Assembly (NCBI GenBank): GCA_937922005.1
Contig: CAKZWV010000021.1
Coordinates: 1 to 41,992, forward strand
Direction of reading: 5' to 3'
DNA length: 41,992 bases
Source: an uncultured Clostridia bacterium
Lineage (GTDB): Bacteria > Bacillota > Clostridia > Saccharofermentanales > DTU023
Shown here piece after piece: positions 7,566-14,874 of the stretch; position 1 is the first letter of the stretch, and each line of letters begins with the position of its first letter. The translations under genes and the position numbers were made by a program. A model generated the notes under the pieces. The model had not been told where the DNA came from, ran no database searches, and saw only the letters and a program-made list of their open reading frames with translations.

Positions 7566-8999
7566 TTACTCGTATTCTGCGGCAGTTTGGATCAAGCAAT
7601 GTTCCAGCTTCGCCGTCAATTTTCCTATCATCGCCGGGTCATCAGCCTCAATCATAATACGAATCAACGGTTCGGTCCCAGAGGCACGCAGAACCAGACG
7701 TCCATGTCCCAGGAGCTCCTCTTCCACCTCTGCTGCCATATTCTGGACTTTCGGGTTATCTAGGATATGTTCCTTAGCCTTAGCGGAAACCCGAACATTG
7801 GTTAAGTTCTGGGGGTAATTTGTCATGGTTTGAGCCAAATCTTCCAGAGTTCTCTGGGTGGCTCGCACAACCTGGAGCAGGGTCAGGGCTGTCAGCATCC
7901 CATCTCCAGTCGTAGCATAGTCACGTAAAATAATGTGACCAGATTGTTCTCCCCCAAGATTATAGCCCCCTTCCAACATGGTTTCCAAGACATAGCGGTC
8001 GCCCACCTGGGTCCTGCAGAGCTTTATGCCTTCTTGGTCGCAGAATTTTTCAAGGCCAAAGTTGCTCATCACCGTCGCAACAATCGTATTGGACACCAAG
8101 GCTTCGTGATCCTTCCAATAAGCCCCGATGATAGCCATCACCTGATCGCCATTGATTTCCTGGCCCGTATGGTCTACAAATAGGACCCGATCCGCATCCC
8201 CGTCAAATGCAAATCCTAAGTCGCAGCCTTCGTCACAAACTGCCTTGCTGAGAGCATCTAGGTGGGTTGAGCCACAGTCGGCGTTGATGTTAACCCCACT
8301 GGGTGTATGGGAAAAGAAAATGGGGTTTTCAATTACTTTAGTAAAAATCCGGGGGGCAATTTCCGAAGAGGCACCATTGGCACAATCAATAGCCACCTTC
8401 AAAGGCAGGGGCTTAATAGGGGGCTGATGGGCATCTAGGTGGCCGTCCCGGTCTAAAAGCCGATCGCTCCTTTGTTCATCAAAGCACCTTAACAGATGGT
8501 CGACATAGAGTTCTTTCGTACTTTTCTGCAGTTCAGGATCCCGCTCGACCCTTCCCAAGGAGCCCCCGGTCTGCCGATCTAAGAAAACACCGCCAGGATA
8601 GGCTGCCATCAGAGCTTCAATTCGATCTTCTACCTTATCTGGCAATTTACGCCCGGTTGGGGCAAAAACTTTGAGGCCATTGTAGGCAAAAGGATTGTGC
8701 GAGGCCGATATCATAATTCCTCCTGCATAGGAACCCAGTGAACATAGATAGGCAAGTCCTGGGGTAGGCAGGAGTCCAAGGGATAAAACATCAAAACCGC
8801 AGCTAGTGATACCAGAAATCAAGGCTGCTTCGATCATATCCGCTGAAATACGAGAATCATGGGCGAGAATCATCGTTCTCTTCCCGCTTTGTTCCGCCAG
8901 TATTTTGCAGGTAGCAAAGGCCAATTTAAAGGCAAGCTCTGCTGTGAGGGTAACGTTAGCTTCCCCTCTAATCCCATCAGTTCCAAATAATCTTGACAT
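7566..8999 (-). CDS. glmM: Phosphoglucosamine mutase
   Basis: GlmM interconverts glucosamine-6-phosphate and glucosamine-1-phosphate, the step that feeds UDP-GlcNAc and peptidoglycan synthesis. The 477-residue product shows all four mutase signatures: the N-terminal LFGTDGIRG, the phosphoserine loop ISASHNP (about residue 100), the Mg2+ loop DGDADR and the phosphate-binding RASGTEPLIRIM near the end. It is about 25 residues longer than usual owing to a charged insertion around 175-200. The ATG overlaps the stop of cdaA-cdaR by one base (TAATG), with AAGGAG ahead, so the two are translationally coupled. In other Bacillota GlmM binds CdaA and inhibits it, and cdaA-cdaR-glmM is a conserved operon; the same arrangement here supports the assignment. 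Confidence 0.97.
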   Translation of the reverse strand: MSRLFGTDGIRGEANVTLTAELAFKLAFATCKILAEQSGKRTMILAHDSRISADMIEAALISGITSCGFDVLSLGLLPTPGLAYLCSLGSYAGGIMISASHNPFAYNGLKVFAPTGRKLPDKVEDRIEALMAAYPGGVFLDRQTGGSLGRVERDPELQKSTKELYVDHLLRCFDEQRSDRLLDRDGHLDAHQPPIKPLPLKVAIDCANGASSEIAPRIFTKVIENPIFFSHTPSGVNINADCGSTHLDALSKAVCDEGCDLGFAFDGDADRVLFVDHTGQEINGDQVMAIIGAYWKDHEALVSNTIVATVMSNFGLEKFCDQEGIKLCRTQVGDRYVLETMLEGGYNLGGEQSGHIILRDYATTGDGMLTALTLLQVVRATQRTLEDLAQTMTNYPQNLTNVRVSAKAKEHILDNPKVQNMAAEVEEELLGHGRLVLRASGTEPLIRIMIEADDPAMIGKLTAKLEHCLIQTAAEYE

Positions 9000-10357
9000 T
9001 ACGGATGATCTCCTTCACTTTTTTCCTTTAAGGTGCGAACCGCCACAAGGACCTTGTCTGGGCTCACATTATCCAAGCGGGTATGTAAGTTGGTATCCAC
9101 CTGGACATTGACTTGCATGGATTGTATGCCCTCTTGATTCATCGTTCCAAGATCTACATAGGCCTGAATATCGCTGTTTCGCAGGTAGTCGATAAGATTA
9201 GTGCGAGCCGTCAGCGTCACCAAGACCCGATCTACCGGCAAGTCAGCAGTAAGTTTCTCATCCAGCAATTGGTTGTCGGATCGGTAGGTCAAGGGTACAG
9301 AAAAAGACTTCGTCTTCAAAGGGTTAACCATAGCCTGGACATAAAACCAGATAGCCATGGAGATAAACAAGGAGGCCAAAAAGAGCATCAACCGGCGTTT
9401 TTGAAAACGGCGATCATCCTCTACTCTCTTTTTCCCTCCCTTGGGATTTTTCCTTTCCTGCCAGAAGTCTTGGAGGCGGTCCTTCAGGGTCTTTTTTTCC
9501 TCTCTGGGGAGGAGGTAGTATTGAAGCTGCATTTTGAGAGCTTGGGCATCACGGAGGAAAAATAATTTCCCGCCTACGGCCAAGGATATGGTCTTATGCT
9601 CCTCCGAAGTTACGACAGCTAAGGTATCTCCGATATTAGATGCCTCCATGGCAGCTCTATGGCGGGTTCCACGATCGGATCTTGCCGCAAAACCTTCCGT
9701 TAAGGGAATATGGATCCTAGCAGCCACCAGACGATCCCCACGGACAAGCGCTGCCCCATCATGGAGAGGAGAGCCTAGGTAGAATATTTGTTCCAGGGCA
9801 GTACTAGAAATCTCGGCATCCAGGGTACAGGCATTGTTTTGCTTTAAAAATTCATCCAGGGCCGTCGTTCGCTCAATGAGTATGAGAGAGCCCGTCCCCT
9901 CCTGGATCATATGACCGCAAGCTGCAGCAATGGCATCGATGCTCTTCATGAGGGGTTGCTTCATCGTCAACTGGTTTTCTGACGAGGTGAACATATTAAA
10001 GCCCGAGCGTCCCACGGTCTCCAAGGCCTTTCGTAATTCCGGCTGAAAAATTACCACAAAAGCAATGGCAAAAACTGAAATCAGACGACTCAGCACATAC
10101 GCCATGGTTGTCAAGCCAAAGATCTGGGGTAATATAGCCAAAAAGATGACAAAGACAACCCCTTTTAGGAGTTGCCAGGCCCTTGTTTTACGCAGGAGGT
10201 TAAGGACATAGTAAATCAACAGGGTTGTTACTAATATGTCAATGATGGCCATAATGAGAGATTCGGTATCTCCCAAAAATAAAAAGCCCTCGTATACCGT
10301 TGTCACAACCTTGCTGAGTAGACTAACCAATCGATTGAGGATACTGTTGGGATTCAA
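8999..10357 (-). CDS. cdaA: Fused CdaA-CdaR: membrane diadenylate cyclase with C-terminal YbbR domain
   Basis: CdaA makes the essential second messenger c-di-AMP from two ATP at the membrane; CdaR (YbbR protein) normally is a separate anchored regulator. Here one frame of 452 residues contains both: about three N-terminal membrane helices (30-100), a DAC domain with the catalytic DGAALV and GTRHRAA motifs (about 105-240), a basic linker, a fourth membrane helix (about 320-340) and one YbbR-like domain (about 345-445). B. subtilis CdaR has several YbbR repeats; this has one. The start is TTG at 10357, preceded by TAGGAGG 6 nt away, which overlaps the TAG of the upstream kinase gene; the ATG at 10465 would run 98 bases into that gene and has no such site. 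glmM follows with a one-base overlap. Confidence 0.92.
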   Translation of the reverse strand: MNPNSILNRLVSLLSKVVTTVYEGFLFLGDTESLIMAIIDILVTTLLIYYVLNLLRKTRAWQLLKGVVFVIFLAILPQIFGLTTMAYVLSRLISVFAIAFVVIFQPELRKALETVGRSGFNMFTSSENQLTMKQPLMKSIDAIAAACGHMIQEGTGSLILIERTTALDEFLKQNNACTLDAEISSTALEQIFYLGSPLHDGAALVRGDRLVAARIHIPLTEGFAARSDRGTRHRAAMEASNIGDTLAVVTSEEHKTISLAVGGKLFFLRDAQALKMQLQYYLLPREEKKTLKDRLQDFWQERKNPKGGKKRVEDDRRFQKRRLMLFLASLFISMAIWFYVQAMVNPLKTKSFSVPLTYRSDNQLLDEKLTADLPVDRVLVTLTARTNLIDYLRNSDIQAYVDLGTMNQEGIQSMQVNVQVDTNLHTRLDNVSPDKVLVAVRTLKEKSEGDHP

Positions 10358-10367
10358 GCTAATCCTC

Positions 10368-11366
10368 CTAGGATCCAATAAACTCCTGCAAGATAGAATC
10401 TTGAGGTACAAGGTCAGCTGAGACCATGGGAATATTTTCACAGCAGTGATAGAGGCGGGTGGCATCCTTAATAGCTGAATTTAAGTCAGCATAGAACAGG
10501 CCAGGGCGAACATTGGGTGAAGGGGCAAGATCTCCTTTATGATACTGCTCTAGAGAAAGTCCCAATTGTTTATAAGCAATAGGGGCCAGGATACAGTAGG
10601 CATAGGGCAGGGCAGAATTGATATAATAGTCAGCCTTTGCCAAATAGGGCATTATGATCTGATCTTCCGTCTTAGCGATGATAGGCCAAAAGTCGAGAGT
10701 GGCCAGGGCCGAAGTCGACCGATGGAAGGTATCCCGACAAATTCTCCGCAGTTTTCGCAAATCACTTCGCCCCAGCATCATGCTATCCTGGTAAAGGGTA
10801 GCATTGGGCATGATAAAGAGGAAAAGGCGCTCCTCATCTTCCAGATGGGGAGCCAGGCGGTCCGAGAGGGCGTGGAGACCCTCAATCAACAAAATCGTAT
10901 TTTCAGGCAAAGTATAGTCGCAATCCTGTTCATACACCCGAGTCCTCGTCTTAAAGTCAAAGGTAGGAAGGCGAACCGTCTTACCTTCTGAAAGCTCTTG
11001 GAGGTGCTGGGTCAGGAGGGCTAGGTCCAGGGCAGACTCACTCTCGTAATCGGGGCGTCCCTGCTCATCATACTGGGTTGCCCGAGCCAGATAGTAATCG
11101 TCGATCGAAATCTGTTTGCAGGGACGTCCTAGCTTGGCCAGCCCGTCGACAAAGCGGCGGGCAAAGGTTGTCTTGCCTGAGCTTGTGGGTCCAGACAAGA
11201 AAACCATTTTGAGCCTTGGGTTATAGGCTGCTTTTTCCAGAATCCCTTGCACTTGTTCCTGGAAGTCACGTTCACATCGATCAATAAATTCAGGGAAGCG
11301 ATTGGCTCCCAACTGGCTTTCTAATTCTTCTAAATCTAATACTTTTCCTTTTCCCAACCGAGCCAT
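10368..11366 (-). CDS. Uridine kinase / phosphoribulokinase-family P-loop kinase
   Basis: A 332-residue cytoplasmic kinase of the phosphoribulokinase/uridine kinase family. It has a Walker A loop GPTSSGKTTFARRF (about residue 60), the family's IDDYYL motif, a Walker-B-like LLIEGLHAL and the basic RLRRICRD-type lid region (LRKLRRICRDTFHR). Family members phosphorylate uridine/cytidine or related small hydroxyl compounds with ATP. In many clostridia a longer version carries an N-terminal TGS/threonyl-tRNA-synthetase-like part; here only about 50 residues precede the kinase domain. The ATG at 11366 follows AAGGAGG at 5 nt; the TTG at 11381 overlaps that ribosome binding site and is rejected. It lies directly upstream of cdaA-cdaR. 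The true substrate is not shown by the sequence. Confidence 0.8.
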   Translation of the reverse strand: MARLGKGKVLDLEELESQLGANRFPEFIDRCERDFQEQVQGILEKAAYNPRLKMVFLSGPTSSGKTTFARRFVDGLAKLGRPCKQISIDDYYLARATQYDEQGRPDYESESALDLALLTQHLQELSEGKTVRLPTFDFKTRTRVYEQDCDYTLPENTILLIEGLHALSDRLAPHLEDEERLFLFIMPNATLYQDSMMLGRSDLRKLRRICRDTFHRSTSALATLDFWPIIAKTEDQIIMPYLAKADYYINSALPYAYCILAPIAYKQLGLSLEQYHKGDLAPSPNVRPGLFYADLNSAIKDATRLYHCCENIPMVSADLVPQDSILQEFIGS

Positions 11367-11398
11367 CTCGTCCTCCTTCAAAGCAGACCTACCCGTGC

Positions 11399-12181
11399 TT
11401 ACTCCTCCTTAGTCACCATAAGTTCTGAACCAGAGCCATCTTTCTTAGTTTTTTCTTCTAAAAAATAATCCCCATCTGATTGGGCAAGACGCATCCAGAG
11501 ATGAAGGGATACAGAGTCAGACTCTGGTACCTTCCCTGAGACAACCTGATCCCCATCCTGGTAGGCCTCGACAAAGCACTTATATAGGGCCTTGGCTTGG
11601 TCTTCCTTAATCGGCTCTTGGAGGGTCATAATAAGGCGTTGATTGGACATCCCATGGATAACTACGTTCTTTCCATATTCCAAATTTTCACTCTTGGGCA
11701 ACACTTTTTGAGCTGCTGCCATAAAATTTTCTGTAATCACGGCCTTTTTTTTGTCTCGCTCTATGGTCGCAGGAATCGTAAGGGCTAAGAAAATGCCAAA
11801 GAGAGCAAGGGGAATGACCGTCAAAATAATCCTTTGGCGGATGGTCAAGTCGGTCACCGTAACTTGCTTTTTCTTAATTTCATAAACTTGTTGTTGCTTG
11901 CCCACCTTGGAGGCTGAAGATTGGACCTCAGCCCGAGCAGCAATTTTCTCAAAGTCCAGGTCTCGAACCTGATTCTTGGGATCCAGGCTTGGACCCGTAT
12001 ATGGCTCTTGTTCTTCATTGGGAAAGACGACATCTTCTCCCTCTGCCAATCGCTCGTCAATATCAAAGGCCTTTTGGCCTTCAAAGACACAATCACAATA
12101 TAGGCAGTGGCCCTTCTCCTGATCGGGGTCTAAAAATAAAATGGAGCCACAATTGGGACACCGTCCTTCTTTTAATTCCAT
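11399..12181 (-). CDS. Zinc-ribbon, single-pass membrane protein of unknown function
   Basis: Function unknown. The 260-residue product opens with a zinc ribbon of form C-P-N-C (residues 8-11) and C-L-Y-C (27-30), followed by an acidic region, a basic segment and one strong membrane helix (about 123-143). The C-terminal 115 residues should lie outside and contain strand-like repeats and an acidic end. The layout (cytoplasmic zinc ribbon, one helix, external domain) resembles zinc_ribbon_2-type membrane proteins common in Bacillota. It is the first gene after a promoter divergent from HU, and leads into the kinase, cdaA-cdaR, glmM and murE genes, so it is likely co-expressed with cell-wall precursor functions. 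Any role in that process is inference. Confidence 0.75.
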   Translation of the reverse strand: MELKEGRCPNCGSILFLDPDQEKGHCLYCDCVFEGQKAFDIDERLAEGEDVVFPNEEQEPYTGPSLDPKNQVRDLDFEKIAARAEVQSSASKVGKQQQVYEIKKKQVTVTDLTIRQRIILTVIPLALFGIFLALTIPATIERDKKKAVITENFMAAAQKVLPKSENLEYGKNVVIHGMSNQRLIMTLQEPIKEDQAKALYKCFVEAYQDGDQVVSGKVPESDSVSLHLWMRLAQSDGDYFLEEKTKKDGSGSELMVTKEE

Positions 12182-12249
12182 CTGGGTAGTTCTCTCCTCA
12201 TTCGTTGGTCGTCCCTTGCCTGTTAGATCCGCAACTAGGACGCCTTGCT

Positions 12250-12278
12250 ATTCTATCCAAATCTCGGTCATTTCGCAA
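12250..12278 (-). promoter_or_regulatory. Sigma-A-type promoter of the cda-glmM-murE operon
   Basis: A -35 TTGCGA (12273-12278) and a -10 TAGAAT (12250-12255) are spaced 17 bp on the minus strand, about 65 bp before the zinc-ribbon gene. It is back to back with the HU promoter. No terminator is seen between here and the rpmE promoter, so one transcript could cover seven genes. Confidence 0.65.
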
Positions 12279-12356
12279 ATTGATGCTAAGCAGGCACAAT
12301 ATTTACAAAAGCCCAAAGTTTTACTTGCGAACACCTCACAGAAACCCAGAAAAGCA

Positions 12357-12385
12357 TTGACATGACGGGCATTTCTGCCGATAAT
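12357..12385 (+). promoter_or_regulatory. Sigma-A promoter of the HU gene
   Basis: TTGACA (12357-12362), 17 bp, GATAAT (12380-12385). The predicted start near 12392 gives a leader of about 27 nt ending in AGGAGGT (12407-12413). An upstream ATG at 12363 lies inside this promoter and cannot be the start codon. Confidence 0.85.
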
Positions 12386-12418
12386 ATGCCTGCATCAGCA
12401 CTGAATAGGAGGTGTGAC

Positions 12419-12697
12419 ATGAATAAATCTGATTTAATTGCCAGGGTTGCCGAGGAATCCAACCTCAGCAAGAGGGATACTGAGTTGGCCGTCAATACCC
12501 TATTTGACACCATTGCCAAAGCCCTTGCCCAAGATGAAAAGGTAGTAATTGTTGGATTTGGAACCTTTGAAGTCCGTAGCCGGGCCGCTCGTAAAGGCAG
12601 AAATCCAAGCACTAAGGAAGAGATTGAAATCCCGGCCTCTAAGGCTCCCGCTTTCAAAGCCGGTAAGACCTTAAAGGCTATGGTGAACAAAGACTAG
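12419..12697 (+). CDS. hup: HU-family nucleoid DNA-binding protein
   Basis: HU binds and bends DNA without sequence specificity and compacts the nucleoid. The 92-residue product starts MNKSDLIARVAE and has the dimer core with VVIVGFGTFEVRSRAARKGRNP, the conserved GFGxFxxxxRxxRxGRNP signature, followed by the arm and tail PASKAPAFKAGKTLK. The ATG at 12419 follows AGGAGGT with a 5-nt gap; a longer in-frame reading from 12362 starts within the promoter and is rejected. This is the only plus-strand protein gene I support in the window. It is a single-gene unit with its own promoter and terminator. IHF-type homologues share the fold, but the length and sequence fit HU (HBsu-type). Confidence 0.96.
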   Translation: MNKSDLIARVAEESNLSKRDTELAVNTLFDTIAKALAQDEKVVIVGFGTFEVRSRAARKGRNPSTKEEIEIPASKAPAFKAGKTLKAMVNKD

Positions 12698-12791
12698 CGC
12701 CTGTCGTTATTCAAAACGACCGCTATTCATGGTTCCGATCCGATGATTGGGAAAGTAGATCGTCGACCCATAATCCACATTCGTACAAGAT

Positions 12792-12829
12792 AGGCTGTGA
12801 TGATTCTGAGAGCATTTCAGCCTTTTTTT
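12792..12829 (+). terminator. Rho-independent terminator of the HU gene
   Basis: AGGCTG pairs with CAGCCT around an inner ATG/CAT stem and is followed by seven T. It lies about 95 bp after the HU stop. The 12698-12791 stretch holds no other recognised element. Confidence 0.85.
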
Positions 12830-12834
12830 ATGTC

Positions 12835-12869
12835 CAAAAAACCCCGGACCCTGGTATCTGTCAGGGGTT
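12835..12869 (-). terminator. Rho-independent terminator of the Spo0A_C-domain gene
   Basis: On the minus strand AACCCC pairs with GGGGTT followed by six T. The left arm overlaps the last codons (Asn-Asn-Pro-stop) of the gene. It faces the HU terminator, so the two converging genes are separated by back-to-back terminators. Confidence 0.8.
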
Positions 12870-14051
12870 ATTTGGATCGTGCCTCTTCTCTCCCTCTAGG
12901 CTGAGGTTCCCTTCAAGTCTTAGCAGACTTTGGATATCTTCGTGAACTGCCGCATAGACGGATTGTAATCTGGCTAGCATCAACTCTTTGTTGACTTGAC
13001 CCTGGGCGGTGCCCTCCTGACGGTATTTTTGCTCTGCAGCCAAGTATTTTTCATAAGCTGCAGCCAGCTGGCGGATTCCAGACGGCCCCATCTTTGGTTT
13101 TATGTCAATGGAATACTTACCTTGTGCTACATCACGCACCGTAAAGGGGGCTGGTTCAGACACCTTGAGCTTAGAACTTTCCCAAGCGTTGTCCTCCATG
13201 GAAGGATTTGCACCAGCATCTAGCATAAAATTTGCACCATCCTGCTGTAAATCATTGGCGTTGGTACCCAGCATATGCTTTTCCCTTGTTTCCAACTTAT
13301 AATCCGCCTCAGCACCCGGCTTCTGATCTATCAGCATATCTGGACTGGTGCCAAGCTGACTGTGAGAGCTATGAGCTTCTGCCATTCTGGGCCAATATCC
13401 ATGGAAAATCCGGTACATTTCATCGAAAAGTCGGCATAAGCAAGCTACATTTGTATATTGCTCTGCTCTAGCAAGCAAGGGGGCACTGACTCGGGGCCGA
13501 CTTTGGTATGAAGTTGGCAGTTCCCCATTCTTGGACTCTTCTTGGTGCTCAGCCTTAGCTAGTCTTTTGAAGAGGCTACGCAGATTTCGTTCAATGCAGG
13601 CCACACTTGTCTGATGCTCTTGCGCACAAAGGTGATAAAGAGCTTTCACCGGTTTCATAAGGCTTTGATCGGGAATCAGACAGGCTAAGGCAAATTTTAA
13701 TATGGTATAGCCCTGCAAGGAGCGGTCAAAGGGATGGCGTTCTAAAGTCTCACTGATAAGGCGGCCTTGGTCTAGCCACTGTTCTAACTCATGGTAAATA
13801 GGCCGATCTTGATACCGCTCTAGTTGGAAGGATGAGGCCCACTGGCGTGGTGCCATAACTTCTCTGATTAAATTTTGTCGTTGAATCGCCCTGCCCGCTT
13901 GCAAGGGCCCCCTACTGCCATCAACTAGGTAATGGCTGTTGCCTAATTTATCTCTCACAAAAATGGCCCCCTCTTCTTGGAGTAAGTTATTAACTTGTTG
14001 AACCAATTCTTTATCAGATCCTGCCACATGGTAACAAACGTCTTCAGGCAC
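12861..14051 (-). CDS. Regulator with Spo0A C-terminal DNA-binding domain and vestigial receiver
   Basis: A 396-residue protein. Residues about 100-170 match the Spo0A_C domain: HPFDRSLQGYTILKFAL aligns with the HIKGYQYLRDAI helix, PVKALYHLCAQEHQTS with the TKELYPAIAKKYNTT recognition segment, and VACIERNLRSLFKRL with SRVERAIRHAIEVAW. The last helix (TNVACLCRLFDEMYR) follows after an insertion. The first 45 residues resemble the first strand and helix of a receiver (YHVAGSDKELVQQVNNLL) but the acidic pocket is altered and the phospho-acceptor half is absent, so phosphorelay control is unlikely. About 160 further residues have no recognised fold and end in coiled-coil-like helices. The GTG at 14051 has GGAGG 7 nt before it and is preferred to the GTG at 14072. 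Two perfect Spo0A boxes lie upstream. It could be this organism's divergent Spo0A or a paralogue. Confidence 0.72.
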   Translation of the reverse strand: MPEDVCYHVAGSDKELVQQVNNLLQEEGAIFVRDKLGNSHYLVDGSRGPLQAGRAIQRQNLIREVMAPRQWASSFQLERYQDRPIYHELEQWLDQGRLISETLERHPFDRSLQGYTILKFALACLIPDQSLMKPVKALYHLCAQEHQTSVACIERNLRSLFKRLAKAEHQEESKNGELPTSYQSRPRVSAPLLARAEQYTNVACLCRLFDEMYRIFHGYWPRMAEAHSSHSQLGTSPDMLIDQKPGAEADYKLETREKHMLGTNANDLQQDGANFMLDAGANPSMEDNAWESSKLKVSEPAPFTVRDVAQGKYSIDIKPKMGPSGIRQLAAAYEKYLAAEQKYRQEGTAQGQVNKELMLARLQSVYAAVHEDIQSLLRLEGNLSLEGEKRHDPNNP

Positions 14052-14068
14052 GATGCCTCCTCCTTCCA

Positions 14069-14161
14069 GCACCTAAAAGAAAAGAATTTAACAAGGTGCA
14101 ACAGGAGGCAAAGTTGTAAGGAGGTCATGACTGCTGATACCTTTTAAGGATTTTTAGGTGC
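14069..14161 (-). repeat. Inverted repeat spanning the leader of the Spo0A_C-domain gene
   Basis: TTTTAGGTGC (14152-14161) and GCACCTAAAA (14069-14078) are perfect 10-bp inverted arms 73 nt apart. The first arm begins at about the predicted transcript start and the second ends directly at the ribosome binding site, so the RNA could close on itself beside the start region. Confidence 0.55.
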
Positions 14162-14167
14162 ATGACT

Positions 14168-14173
14168 ACTATA
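14168..14173 (-). promoter_or_regulatory. -10 element of the Spo0A_C-domain gene, with no good -35
   Basis: TATAGT at the correct distance upstream of the gene, with no recognisable -35 hexamer at 16-18 bp. Transcription would start near 14161. A good -10 without a -35 is typical of activator-dependent promoters. Confidence 0.5.
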
Positions 14174-14199
14174 CCAAATCCAGCTGTCCCTATGGGCTC

Positions 14200-14219
14200 T
14201 TTGTCGAAATTTGTCGAAA
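14200..14219. promoter_or_regulatory. Two tandem Spo0A boxes (0A boxes)
   Basis: The 10-mer TTTGTCGAAA occurs twice end to end (14200-14209, 14210-14219). Each contains the perfect 0A box TGTCGAA, exactly one helical turn apart. Relative to the -10 at 14168 they sit at about -39 to -58, the place from which Spo0A activates sigma-A promoters. The gene they precede encodes a Spo0A_C-domain protein. Confidence 0.75.
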
Positions 14220-14356
14220 GATTTCTTATGTTTTTAATTTCTCTTATGTCTCTCTTCATCAGGATGAGACACGCAGACATTCACTATGGGAAAAACAGAC
14301 ACTCGCTTGCGATAAACAAGATCTTCCTGTTAGGCCATAAACCCCTATAAGCAGAT

Positions 14357-14812
14357 CTATTTTTGAGGTGCTAAAATGTCTTCTGGTCCCTTCGTATTTT
14401 CCTGTCCTTTCAGATCTTCAATTTGAAGAACAGTCCGCGAATATGGAGTATAAGAAATCCGGTAAGTATGATTTGGAGCCATGGTAGGAGCTCTAAGAGC
14501 CACAATATAGGCCTTTCCATCATATAGAAAACCTTGATTGGTCTTCTCCATCTCTTCCGTAGTCACGGTAATGGCCTCAATTCCCTTGGCATTGAACTTC
14601 GTAAAGGCCGTCAAGTCAAGGAGGCGGGGTCCCAAGCATTTAGAAACCAGGCCAAAGATCAAAACCGCTAGAAAAGAAGGTAAGACATAATAGAGACCAT
14701 ATGCGTAAAAGCCACACTTTTTCGCCCTTATGAGCCGAAAAAAAAGGATCATTAAGGCCCCCACAAGCAAGACAGTAAAGACAAGGGATAAGATAAAATG
14801 GAGAGTCATCAT
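14357..14812 (-). CDS. Small membrane protein of unknown function
   Basis: Function unknown. About 151 residues with two N-terminal membrane helices (about 3-26 and 38-58) and an external or cytoplasmic C-terminal domain of about 85 residues with alternating polar/hydrophobic strands (ITVTTEEM, GKAYIVALRA, YRISYTPYSRTVLQI). The ATG at 14812 follows AAAGGGG; a TTG at 14833 overlaps that site and is rejected. It lies 62 bp beyond ligA on the same strand and before the Spo0A_C-domain gene; the 14073-14356 gap holds the 0A boxes and inverted repeat described separately and no gene I can support. Confidence 0.65.
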   Translation of the reverse strand: MMTLHFILSLVFTVLLVGALMILFFRLIRAKKCGFYAYGLYYVLPSFLAVLIFGLVSKCLGPRLLDLTAFTKFNAKGIEAITVTTEEMEKTNQGFLYDGKAYIVALRAPTMAPNHTYRISYTPYSRTVLQIEDLKGQENTKGPEDILAPQK

Positions 14813-14874
14813 GCAAGTTTTTCCCCTTTCCAAAAAGGTATTTCACAGAAAGTCGACAAAGAGGCAAAATGAGA

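Noticed and set aside
10370..10465. Longer start for CdaA-CdaR at ATG 10465
   Set aside because: It would overlap the kinase gene by 98 bases and lacks a ribosome binding site; TTG 10357 has TAGGAGG.
14158..14350. Two 60-codon plus-strand frames in the gap before the Spo0A_C-domain gene
   Set aside because: They overlap the 0A boxes and leader, have no clear ribosome binding site at the right distance and no protein-like composition.
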